Positions 1 through 7,558 are shown, numbered from the stretch's first letter. The stretch: 9,487 nt of DNA from Terriglobia bacterium (GCA_030042795.1 JASHYZ010000007.1:1-9487); one strand, 5' to 3'. Translations and numbers: made by a program. The notes: generated from the letters alone by a model not told the origin.

Positions 1-602
<602 letters not shown>

Positions 603-1532
603 ATGAGTCATTTTGATCGAAGAGGGTTCTTGCGAGGAGGCGCAGCGGCGGTGGCACTAGGGGCCGCTGGACGCAGGATTTCACGGTTGTGGGCCAACCC
701 GCTGGGCTTGCCCATCGGGCTTCAGCTTTACACCGTGCGTGAGCAAGCTGCAAAAGACATCAAGGGCACGCTCACGCAGGTTGCGGCGATTGGCTATCAA
801 GAGGTCGAGATCGACGGCTTTTACCACGAGAAGCCGGCGGAATTGAGGAAGACGATTGAAGCCGCAGGCCTGAAGGCGCCGAGCGGCCACTGCGGCGCCG
901 AGCAGTTGAAAAATGATCCCACAGAACTCATTGACTCTTACCGCGAGGTGGGCGCGCAATATCTGGTTTGCGCCTTTCCCGCTCATCGGCCGGGCGCGGC
1001 ACAGGCGATGGTCCGCGCGGCCGGGCAGCCTTTCGCGCCCAACTTTGACGCCGACGACTACAAGTGGATGGCCGAAGTCTTCAACAAAACCGGCGAACAG
1101 TGCCAGCAGGCGGGAATGCAGTTCGCTTATCACAACCACAATCTCGACTTCAAAACTTTCGACGGCGAGACGGCTCTTGACCAGCTTCTACACAACACGG
1201 ACTCCAAGCTTGTGCAACTCGAGCTGGACTGCTACTGGGTGTCGCGGGCGGGCAAGGATCCCGTGGACTACATGAAGCGCTACGCGGGACGCGTTCCCTT
1301 GCTGCACATCAAGGATATGAAGTCCGGCCTTACACCCACGACCGATATCATGAAAGGCGGAGACCACGACTTCATCGAAGTGGGTCGCGGATGTATTGAC
1401 TGGAAGCGAATCTTCAGCGCTGCTCCAGAAACGGGTGTAAAGCACTACTTCGTGGAGCAGGATGTCTGTGACGGCCCGCCCATTGAGAGCGCAAAGATCA
1501 GTTACGAATATTTGAAGAATCTCCAAGTCTGA
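603..1532 (+). CDS. Tat-exported sugar phosphate isomerase/epimerase-like TIM barrel
   Basis: A 309-residue protein of the xylose isomerase-like TIM-barrel superfamily (AP endonuclease 2 / IolE type, COG1082). The N-terminus MSHFDRRGFLRGG followed by a short Ala/Gly hydrophobic stretch is a twin-arginine signal (RR at 6-7, FL at 9-10), so the folded, metal-loaded enzyme is probably exported to the periplasm. Barrel landmarks: GLQLYTVRE (39-47), GYQEVEIDGF (64-73), HNHN (177-180), LELDCYW (206-212), LHIKD (234-238) and FVEQD (283-287). Glu, Asp and His residues in these strands are the expected divalent-metal ligands. The start is set by AAGGAGG at 587-593. The substrate cannot be read from sequence; the family acts on sugars, inositols and their keto forms. 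It appears monocistronic, converges on the ABC ATPase gene, and shows no functional link to the exporter. Confidence 0.87.
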   Translation: MSHFDRRGFLRGGAAAVALGAAGRRISRLWANPLGLPIGLQLYTVREQAAKDIKGTLTQVAAIGYQEVEIDGFYHEKPAELRKTIEAAGLKAPSGHCGAEQLKNDPTELIDSYREVGAQYLVCAFPAHRPGAAQAMVRAAGQPFAPNFDADDYKWMAEVFNKTGEQCQQAGMQFAYHNHNLDFKTFDGETALDQLLHNTDSKLVQLELDCYWVSRAGKDPVDYMKRYAGRVPLLHIKDMKSGLTPTTDIMKGGDHDFIEVGRGCIDWKRIFSAAPETGVKHYFVEQDVCDGPPIESAKISYEYLKNLQV

Positions 1533-1616
1533 AGAAGGAAGGAGCCAGAAGTAAGAAGTCAGGAGACAGAAGCTGAGACTCGAAAGTCGAAACTAGAAAT
1601 TCTAGAGTCGAATTGG
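1533..1616. repeat. Purine-rich heptad-repeat array (left arm)
   Basis: Starting on the first base after the epimerase-like stop codon, twelve 7-bp units run in unbroken register, of the type AGAAGTC or AGGAGAC. They degenerate rightwards into GAAAGTC and TAGAGTC. The reverse-complement vocabulary appears at 1679-1762. A 13-bp palindrome CTAGAAATTCTAG is at 1593-1605. Confidence 0.8.
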
Positions 1617-1678
1617 CTCGCAGATCAGCGCAAGCTGTGGAGGATCTTTGTACCAGGAGTTCGAATTTCGTGTTTCGT

Positions 1679-1762
1679 CTTCTGACCGCTGACTTCTTGC
1701 TTCTAACTTCTTACTTCTATCTTCTGTCTCCTGGCTTCTGACTCCTGGCTTCTGTCTCCTGC
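1679..1762. repeat. Pyrimidine-rich heptad-repeat array (right arm)
   Basis: Twelve consecutive 7-bp units in perfect register. The first is CTTCTGA (1679-1685) and the last CTCCTGC (1756-1762); the middle alternates CTTCTGN with CTCCTGG. Individual units are the reverse complement of units in the left arm. CTTCTGTCTCCTG at 1721-1733 and again at 1749-1761 complements 1560-1572. ACTTCTTACTTCT at 1706-1718 complements 1547-1559. The two matches are not colinear, so this is shared vocabulary rather than one clean hairpin. Confidence 0.85.
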
Positions 1763-1768
1763 TTTTTT
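1749..1768 (+). terminator. Possible terminator: heptad arm plus T-run
   Basis: CTTCTGTCTCCTG (1749-1761) can pair with CAGGAGACAGAAG (1560-1572) and is followed at once by C and six T. The stem and U-tract fit a rho-independent terminator for the plus-strand gene, but the loop would be about 176 bases, so this is tentative. Confidence 0.3.
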
Positions 1769-2460
1769 CACGCCACCTCTTGCCCCACCGGCAGCAGCTC
1801 GCCTTTTTCCAAATGGCGCGTCACGGTGGCGTAGCGGGCAGCGTGTGGATCGTGCGTGACCATCACAATGGTCTTCTTAAACTCGCTGTTCAGACGCGAG
1901 AGCATGTTGAGGACATCGTCGGCCGAGCTGGCGTCCAGGTTGCCGGTGGGCTCGTCGGCGAGAATCAGCTTGGGATCAGAAACGATGGCGCGCGCGATGG
2001 CTACGCGCTGCTCCTGCCCACCGGAAAGCTGGCGAGGATAGTGATCAAGCCGATCTCCCAACCCCACGAGCTGCAGTGCAGTGACGGCGTGTTCGCGGCG
2101 CTCTTGTTTGGAAAGATGCGTGAGTTTCAGGGGCAGTTCCACGTTCTCAAACGCAGTCAGTACCGGAATCAGATTAAAAGACTGGAAGACAAAGCCCACA
2201 TTTTCGTTGCGCCAGCGCGCCATCTCGCCATCCGAGAGCTTTCGCAGATCATCACCGAGCACACGAATCTCGCCGCTGGTGGGCGTGTCCATGGCGGCGA
2301 TTAAGTGCAATAGAGTGGTCTTGCCTGATCCCGACGGCCCCATCAGCACCACGAACTCGCCTTCGTGGATGTCAATGTCGACATCCTTCAGGGCCATCAC
2401 GTGAAACTCGTCGCGAATGTACTCTTTGGTGAGTCTTTGCGCCTCAATCACAATTGCCAT
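1768..2460 (-). CDS. ABC transporter ATP-binding protein, MacB/LolD/DevA type
   Basis: The 230-residue ATPase that powers the exporter encoded just upstream. All nucleotide-binding motifs are intact: Walker [10 protein letters not shown] (41-49), Q-loop Gln at about 93, ABC signature LSGGQEQR (145-152), Walker B LILADE (165-170), NLD D-loop (174-176) and switch His 203 in VTHD. The sequence around these motifs ([23 protein letters not shown]) is typical of the LolD/MacB/DevA clade, which pairs with FtsX-fold permeases. The start at 2460 is preceded by GGAG at an eight-base spacing. The frame stays open a further 32 codons upstream to 2556, but that stretch is REP-like palindromic DNA and was excluded. 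It is the last gene of the operon, converging on the epimerase-like gene. Confidence 0.93.
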   Translation of the reverse strand: MAIVIEAQRLTKEYIRDEFHVMALKDVDIDIHEGEFVVLMGPSGSGKTTLLHLIAAMDTPTSGEIRVLGDDLRKLSDGEMARWRNENVGFVFQSFNLIPVLTAFENVELPLKLTHLSKQERREHAVTALQLVGLGDRLDHYPRQLSGGQEQRVAIARAIVSDPKLILADEPTGNLDASSADDVLNMLSRLNSEFKKTIVMVTHDPHAARYATVTRHLEKGELLPVGQEVA

Positions 2461-2657
2461 GGAGTGTTCTCCGTTCCGTCGTTGGGGCGCCTCCTGTGGT
2501 GGCCCGCAGGGTAGGCACAGGGATGCCCGCCCAGGCGCGCCCCGGGGTTTGTACATTTACCCTGCACGGTCAGAGCCTGCCCTGAGCAAGGCGAAGGGAT
2601 GGCCGTGCCACGTGGCACGGGCTTCCAGCCCGTGAAGGGCAGGCACAAGGCCTACCC
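2461..2657. repeat. Block of REP-like palindromes between two operon genes
   Basis: Begins at the lipocalin-like stop codon. It contains the 18-bp perfect palindrome CCGTGCCACGTGGCACGG (2603-2620), overlapped by a second hairpin, CACGGGCT/AGCCCGTG with a 3-base loop (2616-2634). An imperfect hairpin of GGGCAGGC with GCCTACCC abuts the lipocalin-like stop codon. A related unit AGGGTAGGCACAGG near the ATPase start matches 12 of 14 bases of AGGGCAGGCACAAG near 2637-2650. Such structures commonly behave as REP elements; in the mRNA they could stabilise or separate the upstream message. Confidence 0.65.
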
Positions 2658-3032
2658 CTACTTCGCCGTCGCGCGTTTGAGCGTGGCATCCGTACCCCAA
2701 CTGCCGTCGTCCGTGCCAATGTGAAGCTGAATCTGATCTCCGTTCACCTTTCCTGCCGCCACCAGCTTGATGGGCTGGCCCTGCCATTCTGACGCCACCG
2801 AAAACGAGAGGTTGTCACCATCGAGTTTCCCGTCCGCTATGGGAAGTTCCTTGCCTTCCATGCTCAGCATGGTTCCCGTGAGCTTGTTATTGTCGCTCCG
2901 AAAGGTAAAAGTGAATGACGGACCCTGGTCAGACTCGCCGGTCCATTTACCGCTGACGTCGGCGGCGAAGAGCAGGGAACCGAACAGGCCCACCAGAAAC
3001 AGACTGGTCACCAAAAGCCGTGTTGTGCGCAT
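2658..3032 (-). CDS. Small secreted lipocalin-like beta protein
   Basis: A 124-residue protein with an N-terminal signal: basic MRTTR, then a hydrophobic stretch of about 18 residues ending LLFA, with probable cleavage near AADVSG. The mature part has alternating polar/apolar strands and the pattern DVSGKWTGESD...FTFTF...KLTGTM...GKLDGDNLSFSV...GKVNGDQIQLHI. This resembles the small single-domain beta-barrel/lipocalin-like secreted proteins common in Acidobacteriota and Planctomycetota. No catalytic motif is visible and its role is unknown. It sits between the fusion protein and the ATPase of the exporter, so it may be cargo or a periplasmic partner (inference). GAGGAG at 3042-3047 directly abuts an ATG at 3041 but is nine bases from the ATG at 3032, so 3032 is preferred; starting at 3041 would add three residues. 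Confidence 0.75.
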   Translation of the reverse strand: MRTTRLLVTSLFLVGLFGSLLFAADVSGKWTGESDQGPSFTFTFRSDNNKLTGTMLSMEGKELPIADGKLDGDNLSFSVASEWQGQPIKLVAAGKVNGDQIQLHIGTDDGSWGTDATLKRATAK

Positions 3033-3227
3033 ACGATTCATCTCCTCAGCACCGTGAATTCATTCGCTCACTATCCCGAACACTCCTGTCAGGAAGCTGA
3101 TGATCTTTTACTGCCTGGATAACATTTGTCACAATCCTTGTGCGTTTCGTGAGTCTCGCTGTCCCACTCATTGATTCTAAAAGACATTCCAGCTTTGTTC
3201 GATTGCCTCGATGAACCAGGAATCCCG
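3033..3227. other. Intergenic gap upstream of the lipocalin-like gene
   Basis: 195 bases without a gene between the fusion protein stop and the lipocalin-like start; too long for simple translational coupling. It holds TTGATTCTAAA at 3171-3181, a word also found twice upstream of the permease operon. On the minus strand this gives a -10-like TAGAAT, but no matching -35 was found. A weak alternative minus-strand pair is TTGTGA near 3135 with TAAAAG near 3110. An internal promoter here is possible but not shown. Confidence 0.4.
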
Positions 3228-4562
3228 TCAGGCACCCTTGATTTGCACCCGGTCACCGTCCTTCAACCCCGAAGGCGGATTGACGATGACGTCTTCGCCG
3301 CCGATCAAGCCGGCTTCGATGCGCGCGCCTTGGCTGCCGGTAGATGCCACTTTGACGGCGCGGCGCACGGCATGACCGCCGAGCACCACGAAGACTGCTC
3401 CATTTTGCACGGCCGAGGCGGGCACCGTAACCACCGGCTGAGCCTGCTGCGAGGAGTTCGCTTGCTCATCGGCCAGGAATGCCACGCTGGCGTTCATCTC
3501 GGGCCGCAAGTACGAATCAGGGTGCAGGACCTTAACCTTCACCTGCACCGTGGCCTTCTGGCGGTCGGCTTTCGGCGACATCTCCGCCAGTTCGCCATCG
3601 TACTTCCGGTCCGGGAAAGCGTCTGTGGTCACAATTCCTTTCTGGCCCATGCGGAGTTTGGCGAAATCATTCTGGGCAATGTCGAGCTCCACCTGAAGGT
3701 CATTCAGGTCCGCAAGCGTAACGACGTAGCCCTTGGCGCCCTTGTCGCCTACGAAACCGTTGGTGACGAACTCGCCTTGCTCGACGGCGCGCTCCAGAAT
3801 GGTGCCGTCAATCGGCGCCCGGATCACGGTGTTATCGAGCTGATCCTGGTCAAAATCCACCAGTCCCTTGGCTTGCTCCACCTGGCCGCGCATAGCATCG
3901 ATGTCTTCCTGCCGGGGGCCGACTTTCACCAAATCGTAAGCCTGCTGAAGGGACTTCACTTTGGCGACGTCGTCCTGATAAGCGTATTGCGCGTTGTCGA
4001 AATCTTGCTTTGAGACCACTCCGGCAGCCACCAACTCCTTGTTACGCTCGTAGAGCAGTTTGGCGTTGGCCATGTCGGCTTCGGCTTGGCCGAGATTTGC
4101 CCGCGCTTCGTCGATCTCCTGGGGACGCGAGCCATGTTCCAGCTCAAGCAATTTGGATTGCAGATTGGCGAGGTTACCTTTGGCCTGTTCGAGCTGGGCG
4201 CGATACTCCGTATCTTCCAAGCGGACGATCGGTTGGTCTTTCTTTACTTGATCGCCCTTCTCGACGCCAATCCAAGCCACCTTGCCATTCACCTTGGACG
4301 CAACTTCGATTTCGTGGTGGGCGACAATGTATCCCGTTGCGTTCAGGATTACGCTACCAGGGCCGGCGGTTGCGGCCGGAGCGCTGACGCGCACGGTCTG
4401 CACCGTGGCGGGAGCCGCCAGTGAACTGTAAACCGCGCGGCCCACACCTAGCAGGACGAGTAGCGAGACTCCCAAAATGATCCAGCGTGTGGCCCACTTG
4501 GAAGGCTGCGGCGGACGCTTGCGGTCGCGGTCGATTTTCAGGCTGTGAAGATCACTTGGCAT
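3228..4562 (-). CDS. HlyD/MacA-type periplasmic membrane fusion protein
   Basis: A 444-residue adaptor linking the inner-membrane ABC complex to the outer membrane. Order of parts: a short cytoplasmic N-terminus; one membrane anchor at about 26-46; first half of the biotinyl-lipoyl-like domain at about 80-118 (VNGKVAWIGVEKGDQVKKDQ, then IVRLED); a long alpha-helical coiled-coil hairpin at about 119-240; second lipoyl half at about 241-268 (NTVIRAPIDGTILER); a beta-barrel at about 285-365; and a membrane-proximal domain near the C-terminus (VTVPASAVQNG, GGEDVIVNPPSGLKDGDRV). The hairpin carries two related segments, HGSRPQEIDEARANL and GPRQEDIDAMRGQV, as is usual in HlyD-like proteins. Placement after two FtsX-fold permeases and near a LolD-type ATPase makes it a DevB/MacA-like partner rather than an RND adaptor. 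The Shine-Dalgarno is weak (AGAGAG). No outer-membrane TolC homologue is in view. Confidence 0.92.
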   Translation of the reverse strand: MPSDLHSLKIDRDRKRPPQPSKWATRWIILGVSLLVLLGVGRAVYSSLAAPATVQTVRVSAPAATAGPGSVILNATGYIVAHHEIEVASKVNGKVAWIGVEKGDQVKKDQPIVRLEDTEYRAQLEQAKGNLANLQSKLLELEHGSRPQEIDEARANLGQAEADMANAKLLYERNKELVAAGVVSKQDFDNAQYAYQDDVAKVKSLQQAYDLVKVGPRQEDIDAMRGQVEQAKGLVDFDQDQLDNTVIRAPIDGTILERAVEQGEFVTNGFVGDKGAKGYVVTLADLNDLQVELDIAQNDFAKLRMGQKGIVTTDAFPDRKYDGELAEMSPKADRQKATVQVKVKVLHPDSYLRPEMNASVAFLADEQANSSQQAQPVVTVPASAVQNGAVFVVLGGHAVRRAVKVASTGSQGARIEAGLIGGEDVIVNPPSGLKDGDRVQIKGA

Positions 4563-4573
4563 GTGCTCTCTGT

Positions 4574-4749
4574 GAGGAGTCAGAAGCCAGAAGGAACAAT
4601 CCTCATTGTTCAGCAGCCGTCTCCGTTATAGACTTCTACTTTGTTCTATTAGAGTTACCCAGTCTAGCGACGTCTCATCCAGTCTCATTCTGACTTCTGA
4701 CTCCTTGCTTCTGTTTTCTTGCTTCTGACTCCTGACTCCTGACTTCAGG
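4574..4749. repeat. Heptad-repeat intergenic element between permease 2 and fusion protein
   Basis: The left arm has three purine-rich 7-bp units (4574-4594). The right arm has nine pyrimidine-rich units in register (4687-4749), ending about ten bases from the permease stop codon. GGAGTCAGAAGC (4576-4587) is the perfect reverse complement of 4721-4732. Between the arms lies a short hairpin, GAACAAT/ATTGTTC with loop CCTC (4594-4611). The units match those at 1533-1762. Confidence 0.8.
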
Positions 4750-4758
4750 TTTTCACTT

Positions 4759-5925
4759 CTACGCCTGCCTTAGGGCGGCCACGATCTCCTTGCGCGCGGC
4801 GCTGAACGCCGGGAACAGTCCGCCGAGCGCTCCCAGGACCATTGCAAAGATCACACCCTTCAACATAATATCGGGCGTCACCTTGAAGTTGAACGCTGTC
4901 TGAGCAAAAGTCGCGAAGTTACCAATGGTGGCGGTGATGCCGTTCAAGGGCAGCACCAGAATGCACCCGATCAGGCCGCCAACGATGGAGAGCAGAACCG
5001 CTTCGATGAAAAAGCTCAGCAAGACCGAGCCGCGCGAGAAGCCCAACACTCGCAAGGTGCCGATTTCGGCCGTCCGGCGCGCCACGGCGGCGTACATCGT
5101 ATTCATGGCCGCGAACGCGCTGCCCACCGCCATGATGATGGAGCAGAAAATCCCGAGGAACTCGACGGGCGCGCCTGACGAGGTCTGATTGTCGTAGTAC
5201 GTCTTCTCAGACATGGCCGTCATGTTGAGCTGCTGGTCGCTCTCGATGTTCTTAATCAACGCATCCGCAGCCACCGGGTCCGTAGCGCGCAGCAACGCCG
5301 AGCTTAGCACCGCGCTGCGGTTCTGGTCGGCGCTCAACTGATTGAGGTCCGCAAAGATCTCGCTGTTGGTGGCGCTCTGGCCTGCGGACATCACGCCCAC
5401 CACGTCCCAGTCCGCGCTTCCGAGGCGCAACTTGCCTCCCAACCGCGCCTGCGCATAGGCTTTGGCAATGGATTGTCCCACCACCACCTCTCGCTTGCCG
5501 GGCTCGAACCAACGTCCCTCCACAATCCTCAAACCTTCGCGCAGTTCGATGCCAACCGGAGTCAACCCACGCAGCGTAATATTCTGCCCGTCGGGATTCG
5601 CCTCGTTCGCCAAGTTGACGATGGTGACCATCTCCAGCGATGCCAAAGGCTGGCCGGAACTGTCGCGCGCGATCCCAGGCTTGTCTTTCAACACCTGGAA
5701 ATTCGCACGCGTGAAGTTGCTCACCAGTTCTGTGGTCGATCCCTTCCGTAGAACCAGGACGTGCAAAGGATCGCCGGTGGAGTGGAGCGAGGAGTCCAAA
5801 CCATTCACCAAGGCAAGAATCGCCAACAGGACAGAAACCGTCAGCGCGATGCCCAACGCTGTCATGACGGTGGTGGTCTTTCTCACCAGAAGGTTCCGGA
5901 AATTGTATGCGATGGGAATGGACAT
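4759..5925 (-). CDS. ABC transporter permease, FtsX/MacB fold (permease 2)
   Basis: A 388-residue inner-membrane permease with the four-helix MacB/FtsX architecture: TM1 at about 17-41, a large periplasmic domain at about 45-250, then TM2 (about 254-281), TM3 (about 302-328) and TM4 (about 354-374). The cytoplasmic loop after TM2, RRTAEIGTLRVLGFSRGSVL (283-302), is the coupling motif of FtsX-domain proteins that contacts the ATPase. The C-terminus FPAFSAARKEIVAALR is also typical. The start at 5925 gives MSIPIAYNFRNLLVRKTTT, matching permease family N-termini. The frame is open a further 52 codons to 6081, but that stretch runs through heptad repeats and the end of the neighbouring gene, so it was rejected. 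No clear Shine-Dalgarno precedes 5925. It probably pairs with permease 1 as a heterodimer; DevC/LolE-like proteins are the closest functional analogues. Confidence 0.9.
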   Translation of the reverse strand: MSIPIAYNFRNLLVRKTTTVMTALGIALTVSVLLAILALVNGLDSSLHSTGDPLHVLVLRKGSTTELVSNFTRANFQVLKDKPGIARDSSGQPLASLEMVTIVNLANEANPDGQNITLRGLTPVGIELREGLRIVEGRWFEPGKREVVVGQSIAKAYAQARLGGKLRLGSADWDVVGVMSAGQSATNSEIFADLNQLSADQNRSAVLSSALLRATDPVAADALIKNIESDQQLNMTAMSEKTYYDNQTSSGAPVEFLGIFCSIIMAVGSAFAAMNTMYAAVARRTAEIGTLRVLGFSRGSVLLSFFIEAVLLSIVGGLIGCILVLPLNGITATIGNFATFAQTAFNFKVTPDIMLKGVIFAMVLGALGGLFPAFSAARKEIVAALRQA

Positions 5926-5931
5926 AGAACT

Positions 5932-6004
5932 TAAGCCAAGAGCCAGTAGGCAAGAGCCAATAAAGCCAACACTATTCCTCTTGCCTCTTGGCCATTGCCT
6001 TTCA
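5932..6004. repeat. Inverted heptad element between the two permease genes
   Basis: The left arm has TAAGCCA, AGAGCCA, GTAGGCA and AGAGCCA (5932-5959). The right arm has CCTCTTG twice, then GCCATTG and CCTTTCA (5977-6004), the last unit overlapping the TGA of permease 1. GCCAAGAG at 5935-5942 pairs with 5985-5992, and GGCAAGAG at 5949-5956 pairs with 5978-5985, giving a nearly colinear hairpin. This element fills almost the whole gap between the genes. Confidence 0.8.
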
Positions 6005-7165
6005 TTCGGTGCTTCGTAGCGCCTCCACAATTGAAATGCGCGACGCGCCAAGCGCGGGCACGAACGCGCTGGCCAGGCCAATCAGTGCGGCCATGACCAG
6101 GCAAAGCGCGGCCACGGGCGACACAATGGTCAGGTTCTTGAACTGCGGAAAGAAAGCGACCCCCGGCATGTGTCCCACGCCAGCGGCAAGCAGCGACGCC
6201 AGGATGAGGCCGACGGCGCCGCCTACGGCAGCGATCGCCATCGCCTCGCCCAGAATGAGGCCCAGAATGATGCCGCGTGTGTAGCCCAGCGTCTTGAGAA
6301 CGCCAACCTCGCGCACTCGCTCGCGAACGGACATCGCAATCGTGTTGGCCGACACCAGGAGAATGGTGAAGGTGACAGCGGCGCAGATACTGAGCAGAAA
6401 CACCTTGATGTTGCCGAGGAAGGAGACAAAACTCAGGAAGAATGCGCTCTCACTCTCCGTTTTCGTCTGGACGGTAGACTCGTGGAACATGTCGTCCACG
6501 GCTTTCTCAACCTTTGGCACATCGTCCTTCGTGTCCACCAGAATGTCAAAGGTGCCCACGTTGCCGCGCCGGGCCACAGGCATGCTCTGCTCCAGATATT
6601 CGCGATTAAAGTAAAGGGCCTCGAAGTGGCTGGGGTCGTCGAAGATGCCTTTCAGCGTAAACTCGAATGTGCCCGGGAAGATGTCACCGATAAGGGTGAT
6701 GCGGTCTCCAAGGCGCCAGCCCAGCCTCTGAACCAATGACTGGCTGGCGATGCAGGCCGTGCGGTCATGCTGGAAGGCCTGCTTCTGATCCTCAGGTATT
6801 TCGAGCTCTCCCCGATAGAGAAACAACTTGTCGGGCTCGGCGGCAAAGCGAGCGAACATATGCTCAGGACGATCATCGATGTACTTCCCGCCGAACCATT
6901 GCTCGATGCCTACCACCTTCACCCCTGGCACCTGTTCGATCTTCTCGCGATAGGACTGGGGAAGGGGTAGCGTGAGCGAAACTCGATTGCGGGTGACGAG
7001 GCGTAGTGCCCCCCAGTCTGTGGGCTGGATGCCAAACAGAGCGTGATAGATGGCAAGCAGCACACCCAGCAAGCAGATGGACACGCCCATGCTGGCGACC
7101 GTAAGTATGGTGCGGCGTCGATTTCGCCAGCAGTTTTTCAAGATCAAAGGCAGGTGTTTTGCCAT
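6002..7165 (-). CDS. ABC transporter permease, FtsX/MacB fold (permease 1)
   Basis: The first gene of the exporter operon; 387 residues. TM1 lies at about 19-41 behind a basic KNCWRNRRRT segment. A periplasmic domain spans about 45-245. TM2 is at about 253-280, TM3 at about 303-330 and TM4 at about 348-372. The ATPase-coupling loop RERVREVGVLKTLGYTRG (281-298) and the terminal PALGASRISIVEALRS are classic FtsX-domain features. The start at 7165 has a strong AGGAGG (7175-7180) nine bases upstream. It differs clearly in sequence from permease 2 although the fold is the same, which supports a heterodimeric LolC/LolE-style or DevC-style exporter rather than a homodimeric MacB; MacB would also carry its ATPase fused. 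The promoter at 7441-7468 lies about 270 bases upstream, with a structured leader between. Confidence 0.92.
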   Translation of the reverse strand: MAKHLPLILKNCWRNRRRTILTVASMGVSICLLGVLLAIYHALFGIQPTDWGALRLVTRNRVSLTLPLPQSYREKIEQVPGVKVVGIEQWFGGKYIDDRPEHMFARFAAEPDKLFLYRGELEIPEDQKQAFQHDRTACIASQSLVQRLGWRLGDRITLIGDIFPGTFEFTLKGIFDDPSHFEALYFNREYLEQSMPVARRGNVGTFDILVDTKDDVPKVEKAVDDMFHESTVQTKTESESAFFLSFVSFLGNIKVFLLSICAAVTFTILLVSANTIAMSVRERVREVGVLKTLGYTRGIILGLILGEAMAIAAVGGAVGLILASLLAAGVGHMPGVAFFPQFKNLTIVSPVAALCLVMAALIGLASAFVPALGASRISIVEALRSTE

Positions 7166-7250
7166 CGCCGAATTCCTCCTGCCGTGCCTGCAGTAGCGCT
7201 TCCGGTTCTCCGCACAGGGTAATACGACAACGCGAACCAGAAATTACAGT

Positions 7251-7313
7251 GAGGCAGTTAGAAGCCAGAAGTCAGAGCCAATGGCCAAGAGCCAAAAGGC
7301 AAGAGCCAGAGGC
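7251..7313. repeat. Heptad-repeat array in the leader of the permease operon
   Basis: Nine 7-bp units in register, changing from the CCAGAAG type (as at 1533) to the CAAGAGC type (as at 5932), so the array joins both sub-vocabularies in one tract. No pyrimidine-rich partner arm was found next to it. It lies between the operon promoter and the permease 1 start, so it should be transcribed. Confidence 0.75.
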
Positions 7314-7374
7314 CTCCCGCGCTGTGGTTTACTCTCACTACCTGTCTTGCTTGAATCGTCGCTTCCAACTGCGT

Positions 7375-7413
7375 GGCAACATCTCGAAAGACCCCTCAAA
7401 TGGTGATGTTGCC
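7375..7413 (-). promoter_or_regulatory. Leader hairpin, 9-bp perfect inverted repeat
   Basis: GGCAACATC (7375-7383) and GATGTTGCC (7405-7413) are exact reverse complements separated by 21 bases. Transcribed from the promoter at 7441-7468 this would fold about 20 bases into the leader. ATCTCGAAA occurs at 7381-7389 and again at 7418-7426, so an operator or protein site is an alternative reading. Confidence 0.5.
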
Positions 7414-7440
7414 AAAAATCTCGAAAATAAGATCCTATTG

Positions 7441-7468
7441 ATTCTAAATAGCTTGAGTCGATCGTCAA
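7441..7468 (-). promoter_or_regulatory. Sigma-70-like promoter of the exporter operon
   Basis: On the minus strand TTGACG (7468-7463), a 16-base spacer, then TAGAAT (7446-7441): five of six matches to each consensus hexamer. Predicted transcription start is near 7434, about 270 bases before permease 1. The promoter is preceded by three direct repeats (7478-7544). Confidence 0.6.
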
Positions 7469-7477
7469 TCTTCGGTC

Positions 7478-7544
7478 TTGGGTTCGTTTTGGGTTCGTTT
7501 TTTCAAGCCTTTGCTGATTCTAAAGTACTTCTTGGGTTCGTTTT
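7478..7544. promoter_or_regulatory. Three phased direct repeats upstream of the -35 box
   Basis: TTGGGTTCGTTTT occurs exactly three times, starting at 7478, 7489 and 7532. The spacings of 11 and 43 bases are close to one and four helical turns, and the nearest copy ends ten bases from the -35 hexamer. Position and phasing fit activator binding sites (inference). The reverse complement carries CGAACCC cores. Confidence 0.45.
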
Positions 7545-7558
7545 TGTATTTAAGGCAT

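Noticed and set aside
1533..1762. CRISPR array or coding repeat
   Set aside because: The unit is 7 bp, contiguous and degenerate, with no spacers and no cas genes nearby.
2461..2556. 32-residue N-terminal extension of the ABC ATPase
   Set aside because: Encoded by REP-like palindromic DNA; the ATG at 2460 has a good ribosome binding site and matches the family N-terminus.
3171..4013. Plus-strand 280-codon open frame
   Set aside because: Shadow of the HlyD-type fusion protein gene; composition reflects GC-rich antisense codons (many His, Leu, Arg) with no recognisable domain.
5252..5953. Minus-strand 233-codon open frame in another frame
   Set aside because: Overlaps permease 2, which has a clear FtsX architecture; this frame has no coherent motif.
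5926..6081. 52-residue N-terminal extension of permease 2
   Set aside because: Runs through the heptad element and the end of permease 1; the family N-terminus begins at 5925.
6170..6739. Plus-strand 189-codon open frame
   Set aside because: Antisense to permease 1; no supporting start signal or domain.
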